A DNA stretch of 64,000 bases from Thiothrix subterranea (GCF_016772315.1 NZ_CP053482.1:3095501-3159500); one strand, 5' to 3'; positions 46,497 through 57,386 are shown, numbered from the stretch's first letter. Made by a program: numbers and translations. The notes: a model not told the origin generated them from the letters alone.

Positions 46497-47609
46497 TTAG
46501 AGTTTTTTGGCGAATGCGAATTTGGCGTAGGATTGTTCTGCCACGCTAAACCATTGCGCTTGGTTATTGCGGAACACTTTCCAATCGTCGTAGATCTTTT
46601 TGAATTTGGGGTTGGCTTTGGATTCTTCTTCGTAAGTTTCCACAGTAGCTTTGAAGCAGGCTTCCATGATTTCGTCGTTGAACTGGCGCAATTTCACATC
46701 ACCTTGCAACAAGTTAGCGAGGGCTTGCGGGTTATTCGCGTCGTACTTCGCCTGCATATCGTTGTGGGCTTGTTGGCAAGCGGCTTCCCACGCGGCTTTG
46801 TAGGCATCCGGTAATTTTTCCCACTGCTCTTTATTGACGTAGAACGACATTTGCGGGCCTGCTTCCCACCAACCGGGGGTGTAGTAGTTTTTGACGATTT
46901 TGGCAAAACCGAGTTTTTCGTCGTCGTAAGGGCCGACCCATTCCGCCGCGTCAATCGTGCCTTTTTCCAGTGCGGGATAAATTTCGCCACCGGGTAATTG
47001 CTGTGGCACAACGCCGAGTTTGCTCAAGACGCGCCCTGCAAAACCACCGACGCGGAATTTCAAACCTTCCAAGTCTTTGACCGTGTTGATTTCTTTGTTG
47101 AACCAGCCGCCCATTTGTACGCCGGTATTGCCGCCCATGAAATTGACGACGTTGTATTCAGCGAAGAGTTCGCGCATTAATTTCATGCCGTTGCCGTGCA
47201 ACATCCACGCGGTTTGCTGGCGTGAGGTTAGGCCGAAGGGTACGGCGCAATCGAAGGCGAGGGCAGGATTTTTGCCGAAATAATAGTAAGAGGCTGTATG
47301 ACCTGCTTCGACCGTGCCGTTTTGAATCGCATCCAATACTTGCAAGCCGGGAACGATTTCACCTGCTGCGAAGACTTTGATGGTGAATTTGCCGCCCGTG
47401 ATTTTAGCCAGTGCCGTTGCGAGTACGTCGGATGCGCCGAAAATGGTGTCAAGTGATTTGGGGAAGCTAGAGGTTAAGCGCCAACTGACGGTGGGTAAAT
47501 CGGCAGTAATCGCTTTTGCCGCTTCATCAGCAGCCAAAGCAGCACCAGAGGCCGCCACCAGTGCCGCAGCACCCGCAGCGGTTTGTTTCAGAAATGAACG
47601 ACGTTCCAT
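46497..47609 (-). CDS. dctP: TRAP transporter solute-binding protein (DctP), keto-acid type
   Basis: Periplasmic binding protein of 370 aa. A twin-arginine-type signal (MERRSFLKQTAAGAAAL..., cleavage near GAALA) starts the protein. FPKSLDTIFGASDVL, FAAGEIVPGLQVLDAIQNG, GGEIYPALEKGTIDAAEWVGPYDDEKLG and PGWWEAGPQ match the TakP/alpha-keto-acid and lactate-binding branch, where Arg and Trp bind the carboxylate. The ATG at 47609 is chosen for GAGGAG upstream and the signal peptide. First gene of dctP-dctQ-dctM, divergent from argG (90 bp). Confidence 0.92.
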   Translation of the reverse strand: MERRSFLKQTAAGAAALVAASGAALAADEAAKAITADLPTVSWRLTSSFPKSLDTIFGASDVLATALAKITGGKFTIKVFAAGEIVPGLQVLDAIQNGTVEAGHTASYYYFGKNPALAFDCAVPFGLTSRQQTAWMLHGNGMKLMRELFAEYNVVNFMGGNTGVQMGGWFNKEINTVKDLEGLKFRVGGFAGRVLSKLGVVPQQLPGGEIYPALEKGTIDAAEWVGPYDDEKLGFAKIVKNYYTPGWWEAGPQMSFYVNKEQWEKLPDAYKAAWEAACQQAHNDMQAKYDANNPQALANLLQGDVKLRQFNDEIMEACFKATVETYEEESKANPKFKKIYDDWKVFRNNQAQWFSVAEQSYAKFAFAKKL

Positions 47610-47699
47610 AGTTTCTCCTCTTTCTCGTTTGTAGTGCAAGGTGTGAGTGTAGCGCATATAATGCGCGGTTTCGATTACCACAACGGGAACACTTAAAAC

Positions 47700-48920
47700 A
47701 TGGCACAGTCTGTCAACAAAGTCGTGTTAGCCTACTCCGGCGGCTTGGATACTTCCATCATCGTGCGGTGGCTGCAAGAAAATTACGGGTGCGAAATCGT
47801 CACCTTCACCGCTGACATCGGTCAGGGCGAAGAAGTCGAACCTGCGCGTTCCAAAGCCTTGGCAATGGGCATTAAACCGGAAGAAATCTTTATCGAAGAC
47901 CTGCGCGAAGAATTCGTGCGCGACTACGTGTTCCCGATGTTCCGCGCCAACACCATTTACGAAGGCGAATACCTGCTGGGTACGTCCATCGCCCGCCCAT
48001 TAATCGCTAAGCGTTTGATTGAAATCGCGAACGACACGGGAGCGGATGCGATTTCCCACGGCGCAACCGGCAAAGGCAACGACCAAGTGCGCTTTGAACT
48101 CGGTGCTTACGCGCTGAAGCCGGGCGTAAAAGTAATTGCCCCTTGGCGCGAATGGGACATGAATTCCCGTGCTGATTTGATGGCGTATGCGGAAAAGCAC
48201 AATATCCCCGTCGATTTCAAAAAGGCTGGCAAAAAATCCCCGTACTCGATGGATGCTAACCTGCTGCACATTTCTTATGAAGGCGGCCCTTTGGAAGATC
48301 CGTGGTTTGAAGCCGAAGAAGACATGTGGCGCTGGAGCGTTTCGCCAGAAACTGCACCAGACAAGCCTACCTATGTCGAAATCACCTTCAAAGGCGGCGA
48401 TGCGGTAGCGTTAGACGGTCAAGAAATGTCCGCCTCTGCCATCCTCGAAACCCTCAACAAATTGGGTGGTGCAAACGGTATCGGGCGTTTGGATTTGGTG
48501 GAAAATCGCTACGTCGGCATGAAATCACGCGGCTGCTACGAAACCCCCGGCGGCACAATCTTGTTGCCTGCGCACCGTGCCATTGAATCACTCACCCTCG
48601 ACCGCGAAGTCGCGCACCTGAAAGACAGCCTGATGCCCAAGTACGCCGAACTGGTTTACAACGGCTACTGGTGGAGTCCTGAGCGCAAAATGATGCAAAC
48701 CATGATCGACGCATCGCAAGCCTTCGTGAACGGCACAGTGCGCATGAAGTTGTACAAAGGTGCGGTCACGGTTGCTGGTCGCAAATCCGACGACAGCTTG
48801 TTCGACGCACGCATTGCCACCTTTGACGATGACGGCGGCGCGTACAATCAGAAAGATGCGGAAGGTTTCATCAAGCTGAATGCGCTGCGGATGCGAATTG
48901 CTGCGGTCAAGGGTCGTTAA
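47700..48920 (+). CDS. argG: Argininosuccinate synthase
   Basis: Joins citrulline and aspartate with ATP in arginine synthesis. The 406 aa (the short, ~400-aa type) start with the N-type ATP pyrophosphatase loop [18 protein letters not shown] (~8-25), then show [22 protein letters not shown] and [15 protein letters not shown] (~114-128). The C-terminal oligomerisation region ends [13 protein letters not shown]. Starts 90 bp from the divergent TRAP operon. Confidence 0.97.
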   Translation: MAQSVNKVVLAYSGGLDTSIIVRWLQENYGCEIVTFTADIGQGEEVEPARSKALAMGIKPEEIFIEDLREEFVRDYVFPMFRANTIYEGEYLLGTSIARPLIAKRLIEIANDTGADAISHGATGKGNDQVRFELGAYALKPGVKVIAPWREWDMNSRADLMAYAEKHNIPVDFKKAGKKSPYSMDANLLHISYEGGPLEDPWFEAEEDMWRWSVSPETAPDKPTYVEITFKGGDAVALDGQEMSASAILETLNKLGGANGIGRLDLVENRYVGMKSRGCYETPGGTILLPAHRAIESLTLDREVAHLKDSLMPKYAELVYNGYWWSPERKMMQTMIDASQAFVNGTVRMKLYKGAVTVAGRKSDDSLFDARIATFDDDGGAYNQKDAEGFIKLNALRMRIAAVKGR

Positions 48921-48926
48921 TTCCTG

Positions 48927-49130
48927 ATGGAAGCACGCTTGGAAAAATTGGAACTCCTGTTCATGGAACAGGAGCAAACGCTCGAAGCCTTAAGTCGCCA
49001 GATTTACCTGCAACAAAAAGACATTACCTCGGCGTTGCTGGAAATCGAACGGCTTAACGAAAAGCTCAAATCCATCACCCCATCTGCCGTCGGTAGTCAG
49101 GCGGATGAAACTCCACCCCCGCATTATTGA
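48927..49130 (+). CDS. slyX: SlyX family protein
   Basis: A 67-aa coiled-coil protein (residues ~2-48 with heptads in EARLEKLELLFMEQEQTLEAL...) ending in the conserved PPPHY. Role unknown. It follows argG by 6 bp and overlaps rsmJ by one base (TGATG). Confidence 0.9.
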   Translation: MEARLEKLELLFMEQEQTLEALSRQIYLQQKDITSALLEIERLNEKLKSITPSAVGSQADETPPPHY

Positions 49131-49831
49131 TGTCTGATCGCTATCAATTGGTGCAAACCCCTGCACGGCTGGAACTACACGATACCCACGACCCCAAAGT
49201 GGGTGCGGTGTACGTCGATTTCGTGGAAGGCAAAGCCCAACACCGCCGTAAATTCGGTGGCGGCAAAGGGCAGGACATTGCCAAAGCGATTGGTTTACAC
49301 AAATTCAAACACCCGCAGGTGATTGATGCAACCGCAGGTTTAGGGCGCGAATCGTTCGTGCTGGCGACGTTGGGTTGCACGGTGACGTTGCTGGAACGTT
49401 CGCCGGTGGTTCATGCCTTGCTTGCCGATGGTTTGCAACGGGCGCTGGCGAGTGATGATCAGGAAACGCTGGAAATTGCTTCGCGCATGACCTTGTATCC
49501 GGCAGATGCGCACGTATGGCTAACAGAACTTCCGGCAGTGGCATGGCCTGATGTAATTTATCTCGACCCCATGTTTCCCGATCGGCAAAAATCCGCTTTG
49601 GTACAAAAAGAGATGCGTTTTTTTCACGAAGTAGTGGGAGCCGATCCCGACAGTGATGGATTGTTAGCATTGGCTCAGGAACGCGCTAAGCGGCGGGTCG
49701 TCGTTAAGCGCCCACGTCACGCGCCTGAATTACACGGCTGTAAACCGGCTTTTGTCATCAGTGGTAAAACCGTGCGTTATGATGTTTATTTAGGCAAGGC
49801 AACTGCGCAAGAACACGCCCATCAGGAATAA
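49130..49831 (+). CDS. rsmJ: 16S rRNA m2G1516 methyltransferase
   Basis: SAM-dependent enzyme of 233 aa methylating G1516 of 16S rRNA. VDFVEGKAQHRRKFGGGKGQ and IDATAGLGRESFVLATLGC (SAM site, ~64-82) are characteristic of RsmJ, as are the catalytic YLDPMFPDRQKSALVQKEM and KRPRHAPEL near the end. The ATG at 49130 overlaps the slyX stop and a TTG just before it is not needed. Confidence 0.94.
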   Translation: MSDRYQLVQTPARLELHDTHDPKVGAVYVDFVEGKAQHRRKFGGGKGQDIAKAIGLHKFKHPQVIDATAGLGRESFVLATLGCTVTLLERSPVVHALLADGLQRALASDDQETLEIASRMTLYPADAHVWLTELPAVAWPDVIYLDPMFPDRQKSALVQKEMRFFHEVVGADPDSDGLLALAQERAKRRVVVKRPRHAPELHGCKPAFVISGKTVRYDVYLGKATAQEHAHQE

Positions 49832-49897
49832 AATACCGACCCATGCCATGACTCTGAGAATGACGCGGTATAATTGACGTTTTTCATGTGTATTCAT
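49790..49897 (-). CDS. Possible 35-aa single-helix membrane protein
   Basis: On the minus strand an ATG at 49897 opens a 35-aa peptide: a basic amphipathic start (MNTHEKRQLYRVILRVM) then one hydrophobic helix (AWVGILFLMGVFL) ending RSCLA. The composition is that of a small membrane protein, but no clear ribosome site precedes it, and it overlaps the end of rsmJ by 42 bp. The frame extends upstream in DUF423 without protein character. Confidence 0.3.
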   Translation of the reverse strand: MNTHEKRQLYRVILRVMAWVGILFLMGVFLRSCLA

Positions 49898-49911
49898 AAG
49901 GTCGTGTCGTT

Positions 49912-50301
49912 GTGAAAAAAGATCATTTTCTGTTAATCGCCAGTGTGTCAGGAATGCTCGCAGTTGCATTAGGGGCATTTGGTGCACACGGTTTGGAAAA
50001 ATTAGTCGATGCGAGGATGTTGCAACGTTTTCATACCGGTGTCGAGTACCAGTTTTACCATTCCTTGGCATTATTATTGATTAGTATTTTATATAAACAG
50101 ATAAAAAATAAGTATGTTTATTATGCCGGTTGTGCATTTTTGTTAGGCATTGTGTTGTTCTCTGGTAGTCTCTATCTGTATGTTTTAACAGAAATTAAAG
50201 CATTCGTGCTGGTAACGCCCCTAGGTGGGCTTAGCTTTATTGTGGGATGGGTGCTACTGGCTTTTTCTGCAAAAAACAGTGCCTATTCAGAGAAAAGATA
50301 A
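49912..50301 (+). CDS. DUF423 membrane protein (YgdD family)
   Basis: A 129-aa membrane protein with four hydrophobic segments. The family stretch SGMLAVALGAFGAHGLEKLVDARMLQRFHTGVEYQFYHSLALL is complete, as is LYVLTEIKAFVLVTPLGGLSFIVGW. GTG start at 49912; GGTCGTG precedes it weakly. Function unknown. Confidence 0.85.
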   Translation: MKKDHFLLIASVSGMLAVALGAFGAHGLEKLVDARMLQRFHTGVEYQFYHSLALLLISILYKQIKNKYVYYAGCAFLLGIVLFSGSLYLYVLTEIKAFVLVTPLGGLSFIVGWVLLAFSAKNSAYSEKR

Positions 50302-50443
50302 GATAAATTTATTTCTTATTGCCATCAATTGCGTTATGATTTTTTTAGGATGGGTGCTGGTAGCGTGGGTGTCACAACGAAATAGATAAGCAAACCCTAT
50401 ACTAACTGGCTAACTGTAGTTAGGTTATTCTTGGAATATGACC

Positions 50444-51196
50444 ATGAGTTATACACCGTTTAAATTTTTTGGTAAAAATTCACGCGGGCGCGATTTTGTC
50501 GTCGGTGATATTCATGGCTCTTTTTCAGCGCTAGAACGGCTGTTGCAGCGTATTGATTTTGATCCTGAGGCTGATCGGGTGTTTTCGGTCGGGGATCTGA
50601 TTGATCGTGGTGCGGAGTCGCATCGCGTGATTGAGTTTCTCAACCACAGTTGGTTTCATTCAATCATGGGAAATCATGAACGCATGTTGCTGGACTCAGA
50701 ATACAACGCCGCAGTGTTGGAAAACTGGACTCGCTACAACGGCGGTGCTTGGTGGAAGCGTGTCCCTGAGCATATTCGACCGCGCATTCGCAATGTGTTG
50801 GCGCAATTGCCACTGGCCTTTGAGGTATCGACGGCGAACGGGCATATTGGCATTGTTCATGCTGATATTCCGACGGGGATTCCTTGGCATCAATTCATCC
50901 GTTCGTTGGAATCAGACCCCGATATGGAAGAATACGCGCTGTGGTCGCGCAATCGCTACAAACATTTCAAGATGATGGGGCGCACTGTGGCTGTCGATGG
51001 CATTGACTTGGTGGTATTTGGGCATACGCCAGTCAGTAAGCCGTTACACACCGCGAATTTCTATTATATTGACACCGGTGCTGCGTTGTTAGATGACAAA
51101 GCTTTAGGCACATTAACCTTGTTGCAAATTCATCCGGTGATGGCGTTGCATCAATTGGATGTGCGCACTGAGGAAGATGTTCACGCTCCGGCGTGA
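50444..51196 (+). CDS. Metallophosphoesterase, PrpA/PrpB-type Ser/Thr phosphatase
   Basis: A 250-aa calcineurin-like phosphatase. The metal-binding motifs are in order: VVGDIHGSFSAL (~19-30), FSVGDLIDRGAESHRVIEFL (~47-66), MGNHERML (~75-82) and VFGHTPVSKPL (~195-205). It resembles E. coli PrpA/PrpB and phage lambda phosphatase. The ATG at 50444 fits the GGA spacing (50433-50435) better than the one at 50438. A single gene with its own terminator. Confidence 0.88.
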   Translation: MSYTPFKFFGKNSRGRDFVVGDIHGSFSALERLLQRIDFDPEADRVFSVGDLIDRGAESHRVIEFLNHSWFHSIMGNHERMLLDSEYNAAVLENWTRYNGGAWWKRVPEHIRPRIRNVLAQLPLAFEVSTANGHIGIVHADIPTGIPWHQFIRSLESDPDMEEYALWSRNRYKHFKMMGRTVAVDGIDLVVFGHTPVSKPLHTANFYYIDTGAALLDDKALGTLTLLQIHPVMALHQLDVRTEEDVHAPA

Positions 51197-51215
51197 TTAT
51201 TAACCGAACCGGCAC

Positions 51216-51246
51216 AAAAAAGGGCGGATGATATTCCGCCCTTTTT
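51216..51246. terminator. Bidirectional terminator between the phosphatase gene and iscR
   Basis: A 12-bp stem AAAAAGGGCGGA / TCCGCCCTTTTT (51216-51227, 51235-51246) with a 7-nt loop has T-runs in both directions between two convergent genes. Confidence 0.88.
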
Positions 51247-51277
51247 CGCATTTACCGTTACCCAACACATTCACCTC

Positions 51278-51781
51278 TCAGCAACTAGCGCTTACGGCTG
51301 CACCAATTGTGGGACGTGGAGGGAACATCGTGGCAATCCGGCTGGCAATCGTGTCTTGACGGCGCGACACTTCGCGGATTTCAGGGCGATTGATGAAACT
51401 GGCTAAGGTCAAATTATCCAAAAATTCATACAAACGTCCGCTCAAATCTTCCCACAGTTGATGGGTTAAGCATTTCTCACCACCGTGGCAATCTTTAGTG
51501 CCAAGGCAACGGGTTACGTCAATGTTTTCGTCTACCGCATTAATGATTTCCGCGATGCTGATCTGGCTGGAAGGGCGGCCTAAACGATAACCACCGCCTG
51601 GGCCGCGCACCCCTTCCACTAAACCTTCTTTACGCAACTTTGCAAACAATTGCTCAAGATAAGACAAAGAAATGCCTTGGCATTGTGAAATATCTGCCAG
51701 CGTGACAGGGCCTTGATGATCGTGAATCGCCAGATCCATCATGGCAGTGACCGCGTACCGACCTTTTGTTGACAGTTTCAT
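51278..51781 (-). CDS. iscR: IscR, Rrf2-family iron-sulfur regulator
   Basis: Senses Fe-S cluster status and represses or activates cluster-assembly genes. The 167 aa contain a winged helix (~1-65: [40 protein letters not shown]) and the [2Fe-2S] ligands C92, C98, C104 and H107 ([17 protein letters not shown]), at exactly the E. coli positions. No iscS, iscU or iscA follows; a terminator lies just downstream, so this iscR is an orphan. An IscR-type site overlaps its promoter. Confidence 0.94.
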   Translation of the reverse strand: MKLSTKGRYAVTAMMDLAIHDHQGPVTLADISQCQGISLSYLEQLFAKLRKEGLVEGVRGPGGGYRLGRPSSQISIAEIINAVDENIDVTRCLGTKDCHGGEKCLTHQLWEDLSGRLYEFLDNLTLASFINRPEIREVSRRQDTIASRIATMFPPRPTIGAAVSASC

Positions 51782-51813
51782 GGAGATGCTCCTTAGCAGT
51801 GTGACTGCGTTTT

Positions 51814-51838
51814 AAATCCCGACTGAATTACTCAGTAT
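51814..51838 (-). promoter_or_regulatory. Type 1 IscR-like operator at the iscR promoter
   Basis: The sequence around GACTGAATTACTC (51821-51833), flanked by CCC and AGTAT, matches the type 1 IscR site (GACTRwwwYAGTC core) with one substitution also seen in known iscR operators. It lies 33-57 bp upstream of the ATG, consistent with autorepression by holo-IscR. Confidence 0.55.
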
Positions 51839-51978
51839 CTTAAATAAACCTAGCGTACTAGTCAAGAATATTTGTACGTTTAAGTTATACAAAAGATAGA
51901 CTGTGTTAAGTAGCATTAGTATAGGTATGCGCAACAAATATTGCAAAAGCTGTACACGGTTGTTTCACAGTATTAACC

Positions 51979-52428
51979 CTAGGTGAAACAGTGCCCCTGT
52001 CGGCGTAAGTAATTTGTCCACTTGTACAAGAATCTGTTCATGCGCCACCGACACAGTAGCATCGTGTCTAACTCTTTATTCCAATACTGTACAGGGTCTT
52101 CGGTCAGTCGGCAGCGGTGACTCACCACCTCAGCTTGGCGCGAATCGTGGTAAACCCGAATCAGCATATCCGGGCGGTTGTCTTTGGCATTATGGCTTTC
52201 GTCAAACAAATACGTCAGCATCAACGTGCTGGTATGAGACGTGTGATCGAGAATCGTGAGTGAAACCGGAATGCCGTTTGCCACCCGTGATACCGTTGCT
52301 TGCGGTAAGATACGTATGTCGCCGCATAATAGACGCAACTGGATATAATTTATTTCGTACATTTCCATCAGCGCGGCGAAAGATTTTGGGCGTGGCGCGA
52401 AGGTGGCGGGTTGTTCTTTGACTAACAT
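51979..52428 (-). CDS. DUF1249 family protein (YqiB-like)
   Basis: A 149-aa soluble protein; the YEINYIQLRLLCGD start, VYHDSRQAEVVSHRC and QYWNKELDTMLLCRWRMNRFLYKWTNYLRRQGH end are the DUF1249 pattern. Function unknown. In enterobacteria the family is linked to the parE/cpdA/nudF cluster, which is not the case here. It is divergent from pgm, sharing a 92-bp promoter region. Confidence 0.85.
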   Translation of the reverse strand: MLVKEQPATFAPRPKSFAALMEMYEINYIQLRLLCGDIRILPQATVSRVANGIPVSLTILDHTSHTSTLMLTYLFDESHNAKDNRPDMLIRVYHDSRQAEVVSHRCRLTEDPVQYWNKELDTMLLCRWRMNRFLYKWTNYLRRQGHCFT

Positions 52429-52493
52429 AAATCCATAATGACTAAATGATTTGTGCGGCTGCGATGCTGTGCAGATGAAGTCTCGAATCCTAA

Positions 52494-54155
<1,662 letters not shown>

Positions 54156-54158
<3 letters not shown>

Positions 54159-54398
54159 TATTTGATATTTGATATTTGATATTTGATATTTGATATTTGA
54201 TATTTGATATTTGATATTTGATATTTGATATTTGATATTTGATATTTGATATTTGATATTTGATATTTGATATTTGATATTTGATATTTGATATTTGATA
54301 TTTGATATTTGATATTTGATATTTGATATTTGATATTTGATATTTGATATTTGATATTTGATATTTGATATTTGATATTTGATATTTGATATTTGATA
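54156..54398. repeat. Heptanucleotide tandem array, left part
   Basis: About 34.7 uninterrupted copies of TGATATT starting exactly at the pgm stop codon and ending at the IS left end. No spacer between gene and array, and no terminator. Because 7 is not a multiple of 3, the plus strand has stops in every frame, while the minus strand is open in all frames (repeated NIKYQIS), which yields false reading frames. Confidence 0.97.
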
Positions 54399-54433
54399 GG
54401 CTCTTCGGTAATTCCCGTGGTGAGCCACAACAT
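54399..54433 (+). repeat. Left inverted repeat of the ISL3 element
   Basis: 35 bp identical in reverse complement to 55741-55775; the transposase stop is 13 bp inside it. Confidence 0.93.
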
Positions 54434-54445
54434 GTAGTTTTGACC

Positions 54446-55696
54446 TTATGCAAAAGATTGTCCTCGCGCAAAGCGTAGGTCAATCTGAATCTGCTGAAAA
54501 AATCGTTTAACATCCAACAAGCCATAACAGCGTCGTTTGATGACTTTAAGCTTGTTGTTCAAGCCTTCGACAAAACCCGACGTATGCCGGTCTTCAAAAT
54601 AGTTGGTAATGCTGTCTTGCCAAGTTTCGAGCAAGGTCAGGAATTTATCGAAACAGCTTAGCCCTGATTCCGTCACTTTCTGTTTCCAAGCATCCAATTG
54701 TTGGTTGGCTTCGGCTTTGGTTTGGTATTTCATGAAGGTTGCCGTCAGTTCATGACGTAACAGCCATGCTTGTTTCAGTTCCGGTGCATAGCCCAAGAAA
54801 TGGCTGACTTGTGCTTGTTGTTCTGCGTCCAGCGACCAGAAATGGTGACGAAACGGCCATAACATCCCCTGACAGTACTGTTGGTAGATGTCCTCTGGAA
54901 GGTTTTTCTTGAGTGTTGTCAGCGTTTCTTTGCGCAAATTATCCACCGCCTTGTTGTAGTATTGTGCCACATGGAAACGGTCAACCACGATGTGCGCATG
55001 GGGCAACGTTTCCTTGACGGCGTTGCTGTAACCTTCATGCATATCGCAGCAAACGCGCTTTACCGTGGCTTTCAGGTGCGCGGGAATGCTGTTGAGAAAC
55101 GTCACCACCGTTTCTTTTAGGCGATTGGGTAGGATTGCCAGTACACAAACTTGGTCGTTCTTATCCAAGGTGGTGATGATCGCGACAAAATCCTTGTGAC
55201 CTTTCTTCAGGGCTATCTCGTCAATACCCAAGGTGCGTAATTGGGTGTAATCCGCCCACTCCACCTTGGCACGGATGCAACGATTAACCGCCCCTTCCAC
55301 CGCATCATGCCCGACATGGCAACGGCGGCTAACATCGCTTACCGTGGAATTACCCAACATGCTCACCAACCAAGCATCAAACGCTTTGGTGTGCGGGCTA
55401 CGGGGTTCGTGCCAGCTTAGTCGTTGAGTTGTGGTCGGGTGATCATCACAGTGAGGGCAACGGTAACGTTTGGGGCGGATTTCTATCCATACATCACGCC
55501 CAAATACCGGCAGGTGGCGCAGCAGGATCGGTTGATCATAACCATGAAACTCCGTGATCTCCCGCCCACAACGGCGGCAAGTCGTCGCGTTCAGGCTGCT
55601 TTCCACCTCTAGGATGAATTCACCCTTTTCACCAGAACGGTTTGATAGTATGTGAACATCGGGAATGTCGAGCGGAATTTGGAAGGTTGCGGTCAT
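54446..55696 (-). CDS. ISL3-family transposase
   Basis: DDE transposase of 416 aa, of usual length and intact. An N-terminal zinc finger (CRRCGRE...RYRCPHC, ~38-85) and helix-turn-helix lead to the catalytic D-D-E: LGIDEIALKKGHKDFVAI (~157), VVDRFHVAQ with CCDMHEGYSNAV just before it (~218-245), and FVEGLNNKLKVIKRRCYG (~374-391). It is very likely active or recently active, given perfect IRs and no mutations. Confidence 0.95.
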   Translation of the reverse strand: MTATFQIPLDIPDVHILSNRSGEKGEFILEVESSLNATTCRRCGREITEFHGYDQPILLRHLPVFGRDVWIEIRPKRYRCPHCDDHPTTTQRLSWHEPRSPHTKAFDAWLVSMLGNSTVSDVSRRCHVGHDAVEGAVNRCIRAKVEWADYTQLRTLGIDEIALKKGHKDFVAIITTLDKNDQVCVLAILPNRLKETVVTFLNSIPAHLKATVKRVCCDMHEGYSNAVKETLPHAHIVVDRFHVAQYYNKAVDNLRKETLTTLKKNLPEDIYQQYCQGMLWPFRHHFWSLDAEQQAQVSHFLGYAPELKQAWLLRHELTATFMKYQTKAEANQQLDAWKQKVTESGLSCFDKFLTLLETWQDSITNYFEDRHTSGFVEGLNNKLKVIKRRCYGLLDVKRFFQQIQIDLRFARGQSFA

Positions 55697-55740
55697 TGTT
55701 AGCTTCTACCTGCCGATGGTTGATATAGCCTCAATACTAT

Positions 55741-55775
55741 ATGTTGTGGCTCACCACGGGAATTACCGAAGAGCC
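55741..55775 (-). repeat. Right inverted repeat of the ISL3 element
   Basis: 35 bp, perfect inverted copy of 54399-54433; it lies 45 bp upstream of the transposase ATG and may carry its promoter. Confidence 0.93.
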
Positions 55776-56255
55776 ATTTGATATTTGATATTTGATATTT
55801 GATATTTGATATTTGATATTTGATATTTGATATTTGATATTTGATATTTGATATTTGATATTTGATATTTGATATTTGATATTTGATATTTGATATTTGA
55901 TATTTGATATTTGATATTTGATATTTGATATTTGATATTTGATATTTGATATTTGATATTTGATATTTGATATTTGATATTTGATATTTGATATTTGATA
56001 TTTGATATTTGATATTTGATATTTGATATTTGATATTTGATATTTGATATTTGATATTTGATATTTGATATTTGATATTTGATATTTGATATTTGATATT
56101 TGATATTTGATATTTGATATTTTTTTGATATTTGATATTTGATATTTGATATTTGATATTTGATATTTGATATTTGATATTTGATATTTGATATTTGATA
56201 TTTGATATTTGATATTTGATATTTGATATTTGATATTTGATATTTGATATTTGAT
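55776..56255. repeat. Heptanucleotide tandem array, right part
   Basis: About 68 copies of the same 7-bp unit as at 54156-54398, ending immediately before the selU stop codon (TAA, 56256-56258 on the minus strand). One irregularity: at 56120-56126 seven T replace the usual three (four extra bases). No gene is encoded; the open minus frame is an artefact of the repeat. Confidence 0.97.
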
Positions 56256-57386
56256 TTATTGAATGCCTTGTGCGTTAAGGTAATCCCGCACCTCGGCTGG
56301 TGAACCCGTAAACACCAGCCGATCCTGCTTCTTACTGATCTGGTAATCATACATCGGGTCGTAATAATCCAACAAAATGAGGCGCACCACATCATAATGC
56401 CCCTCAGTTTGCCCCGTCCGTTCTTGGTGCGCCAATGCAGCCTGCATCGTCTGGCGTACTTGTTGGTAACGAACCCCGCCCAAGCGTCGCTGAATTTTAT
56501 CCAAACTGCCCAGCAAGTACGCACTAAACGCGGCAAAACCTGCGGCTTCATCACCGTTATGCAGCGTGATGAAGGCTTGCAAATTATCCAGCACATACTC
56601 CTGATAACTGATTTCTACCCGCTCCTCATCCGGCAATTGCATCAAGATCACCGGCGCTTCCGAGAGCCGCTTGAAAAACGTTTCGGGTAAATGTACCGAG
56701 CCGATACTGCGGCTTTCATCTTCAAATAATAGGGTGGTTTGCTGTTGGCTAATCTTGCGCAGTAAGGCAATGCTCAGGGTGTTTTCAAACTGGATTTGCG
56801 TCGGTTGACGCTGTGCTTGTGAGCCGAATGCTGAGCCGCGATGGTTCGCTGTTCCCTCCAAATCAATCATTTGAGTGATGGTTTGCAGAAAACGGGTTTT
56901 GCCAGAACCCGTGCGTCCGCTGAGAATAATAGGCTGTAGTCGGTTCGGTAAACTGTCCAATTGTTCCCGCAAGAACTGCCGCATCTGCTTATAGCCACCA
57001 TCAACACGCGGGTATTCGATGCCTGTGTATTCGTACAGCAATTGCTGCGAGATGCGCGAGCGCAATCCCCCCCGGAAGCAGTACAACACACCATCAGGGT
57101 GCTCACGGGCGAAGGCTGCCCACGCCGCTACCCGTGCATCCTTAATATCGCCGCTGACTCGTTGCATCCCCAAGGCAATCGCCGCGTCTTGCCCTTGCTG
57201 TTTATAGCAGGTGCCGATGGCTTCGCGATCCGCGTCATCCATCAGCGGGTGATTGACAGCGTTAGGAAATGCCCCTTCCAGAAATTCCACGGGGGCGCGG
57301 ACATCCAACAATGGTCGGTCGGATAGGAACAGGCTGTGCAAATCGTCAATCAGCGGTAGATGCTTACCAAGGTCTTTGGGATTCAT
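56256..57386 (-). CDS. selU: tRNA 2-selenouridine synthase
   Basis: Replaces sulfur by selenium in the wobble 2-thiouridine of tRNAs for Lys, Glu and Gln. The 376 aa have a rhodanese domain (~15-125) with catalytic C103 in YCFRGGLRSRI and a P-loop domain with ILSGRTGSGKTRFL (~154-167). It is the second gene of selD-selU (5-bp gap), the usual pairing since SelD supplies selenophosphate. Its stop abuts the heptanucleotide array directly. Confidence 0.95.
   Translation of the reverse strand: MNPKDLGKHLPLIDDLHSLFLSDRPLLDVRAPVEFLEGAFPNAVNHPLMDDADREAIGTCYKQQGQDAAIALGMQRVSGDIKDARVAAWAAFAREHPDGVLYCFRGGLRSRISQQLLYEYTGIEYPRVDGGYKQMRQFLREQLDSLPNRLQPIILSGRTGSGKTRFLQTITQMIDLEGTANHRGSAFGSQAQRQPTQIQFENTLSIALLRKISQQQTTLLFEDESRSIGSVHLPETFFKRLSEAPVILMQLPDEERVEISYQEYVLDNLQAFITLHNGDEAAGFAAFSAYLLGSLDKIQRRLGGVRYQQVRQTMQAALAHQERTGQTEGHYDVVRLILLDYYDPMYDYQISKKQDRLVFTGSPAEVRDYLNAQGIQ

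Larger units (their letters stand above)
54399..55775 (-). mobile_element. ISL3-family insertion sequence, 1377 bp, complete
   Basis: Bounded by 35-bp perfect inverted repeats (54399-54433 and 55741-55775; ends GGCTCTTCGGTAATTCCCGT...), with a single transposase gene. The flanks ATTTGATA at both ends (54391-54398 and 55776-55783) are the 8-bp target duplication expected for ISL3. Because the target is a 7-bp array, the duplication is proven by a one-base phase shift of the repeat across the IS. Confidence 0.95.

Noticed and set aside
55763-56596. 277-residue minus-strand frame across the right array into selU
   Set aside because: Its first third is selU read in a wrong frame and the rest is the repeat; selU itself explains the coding signal.
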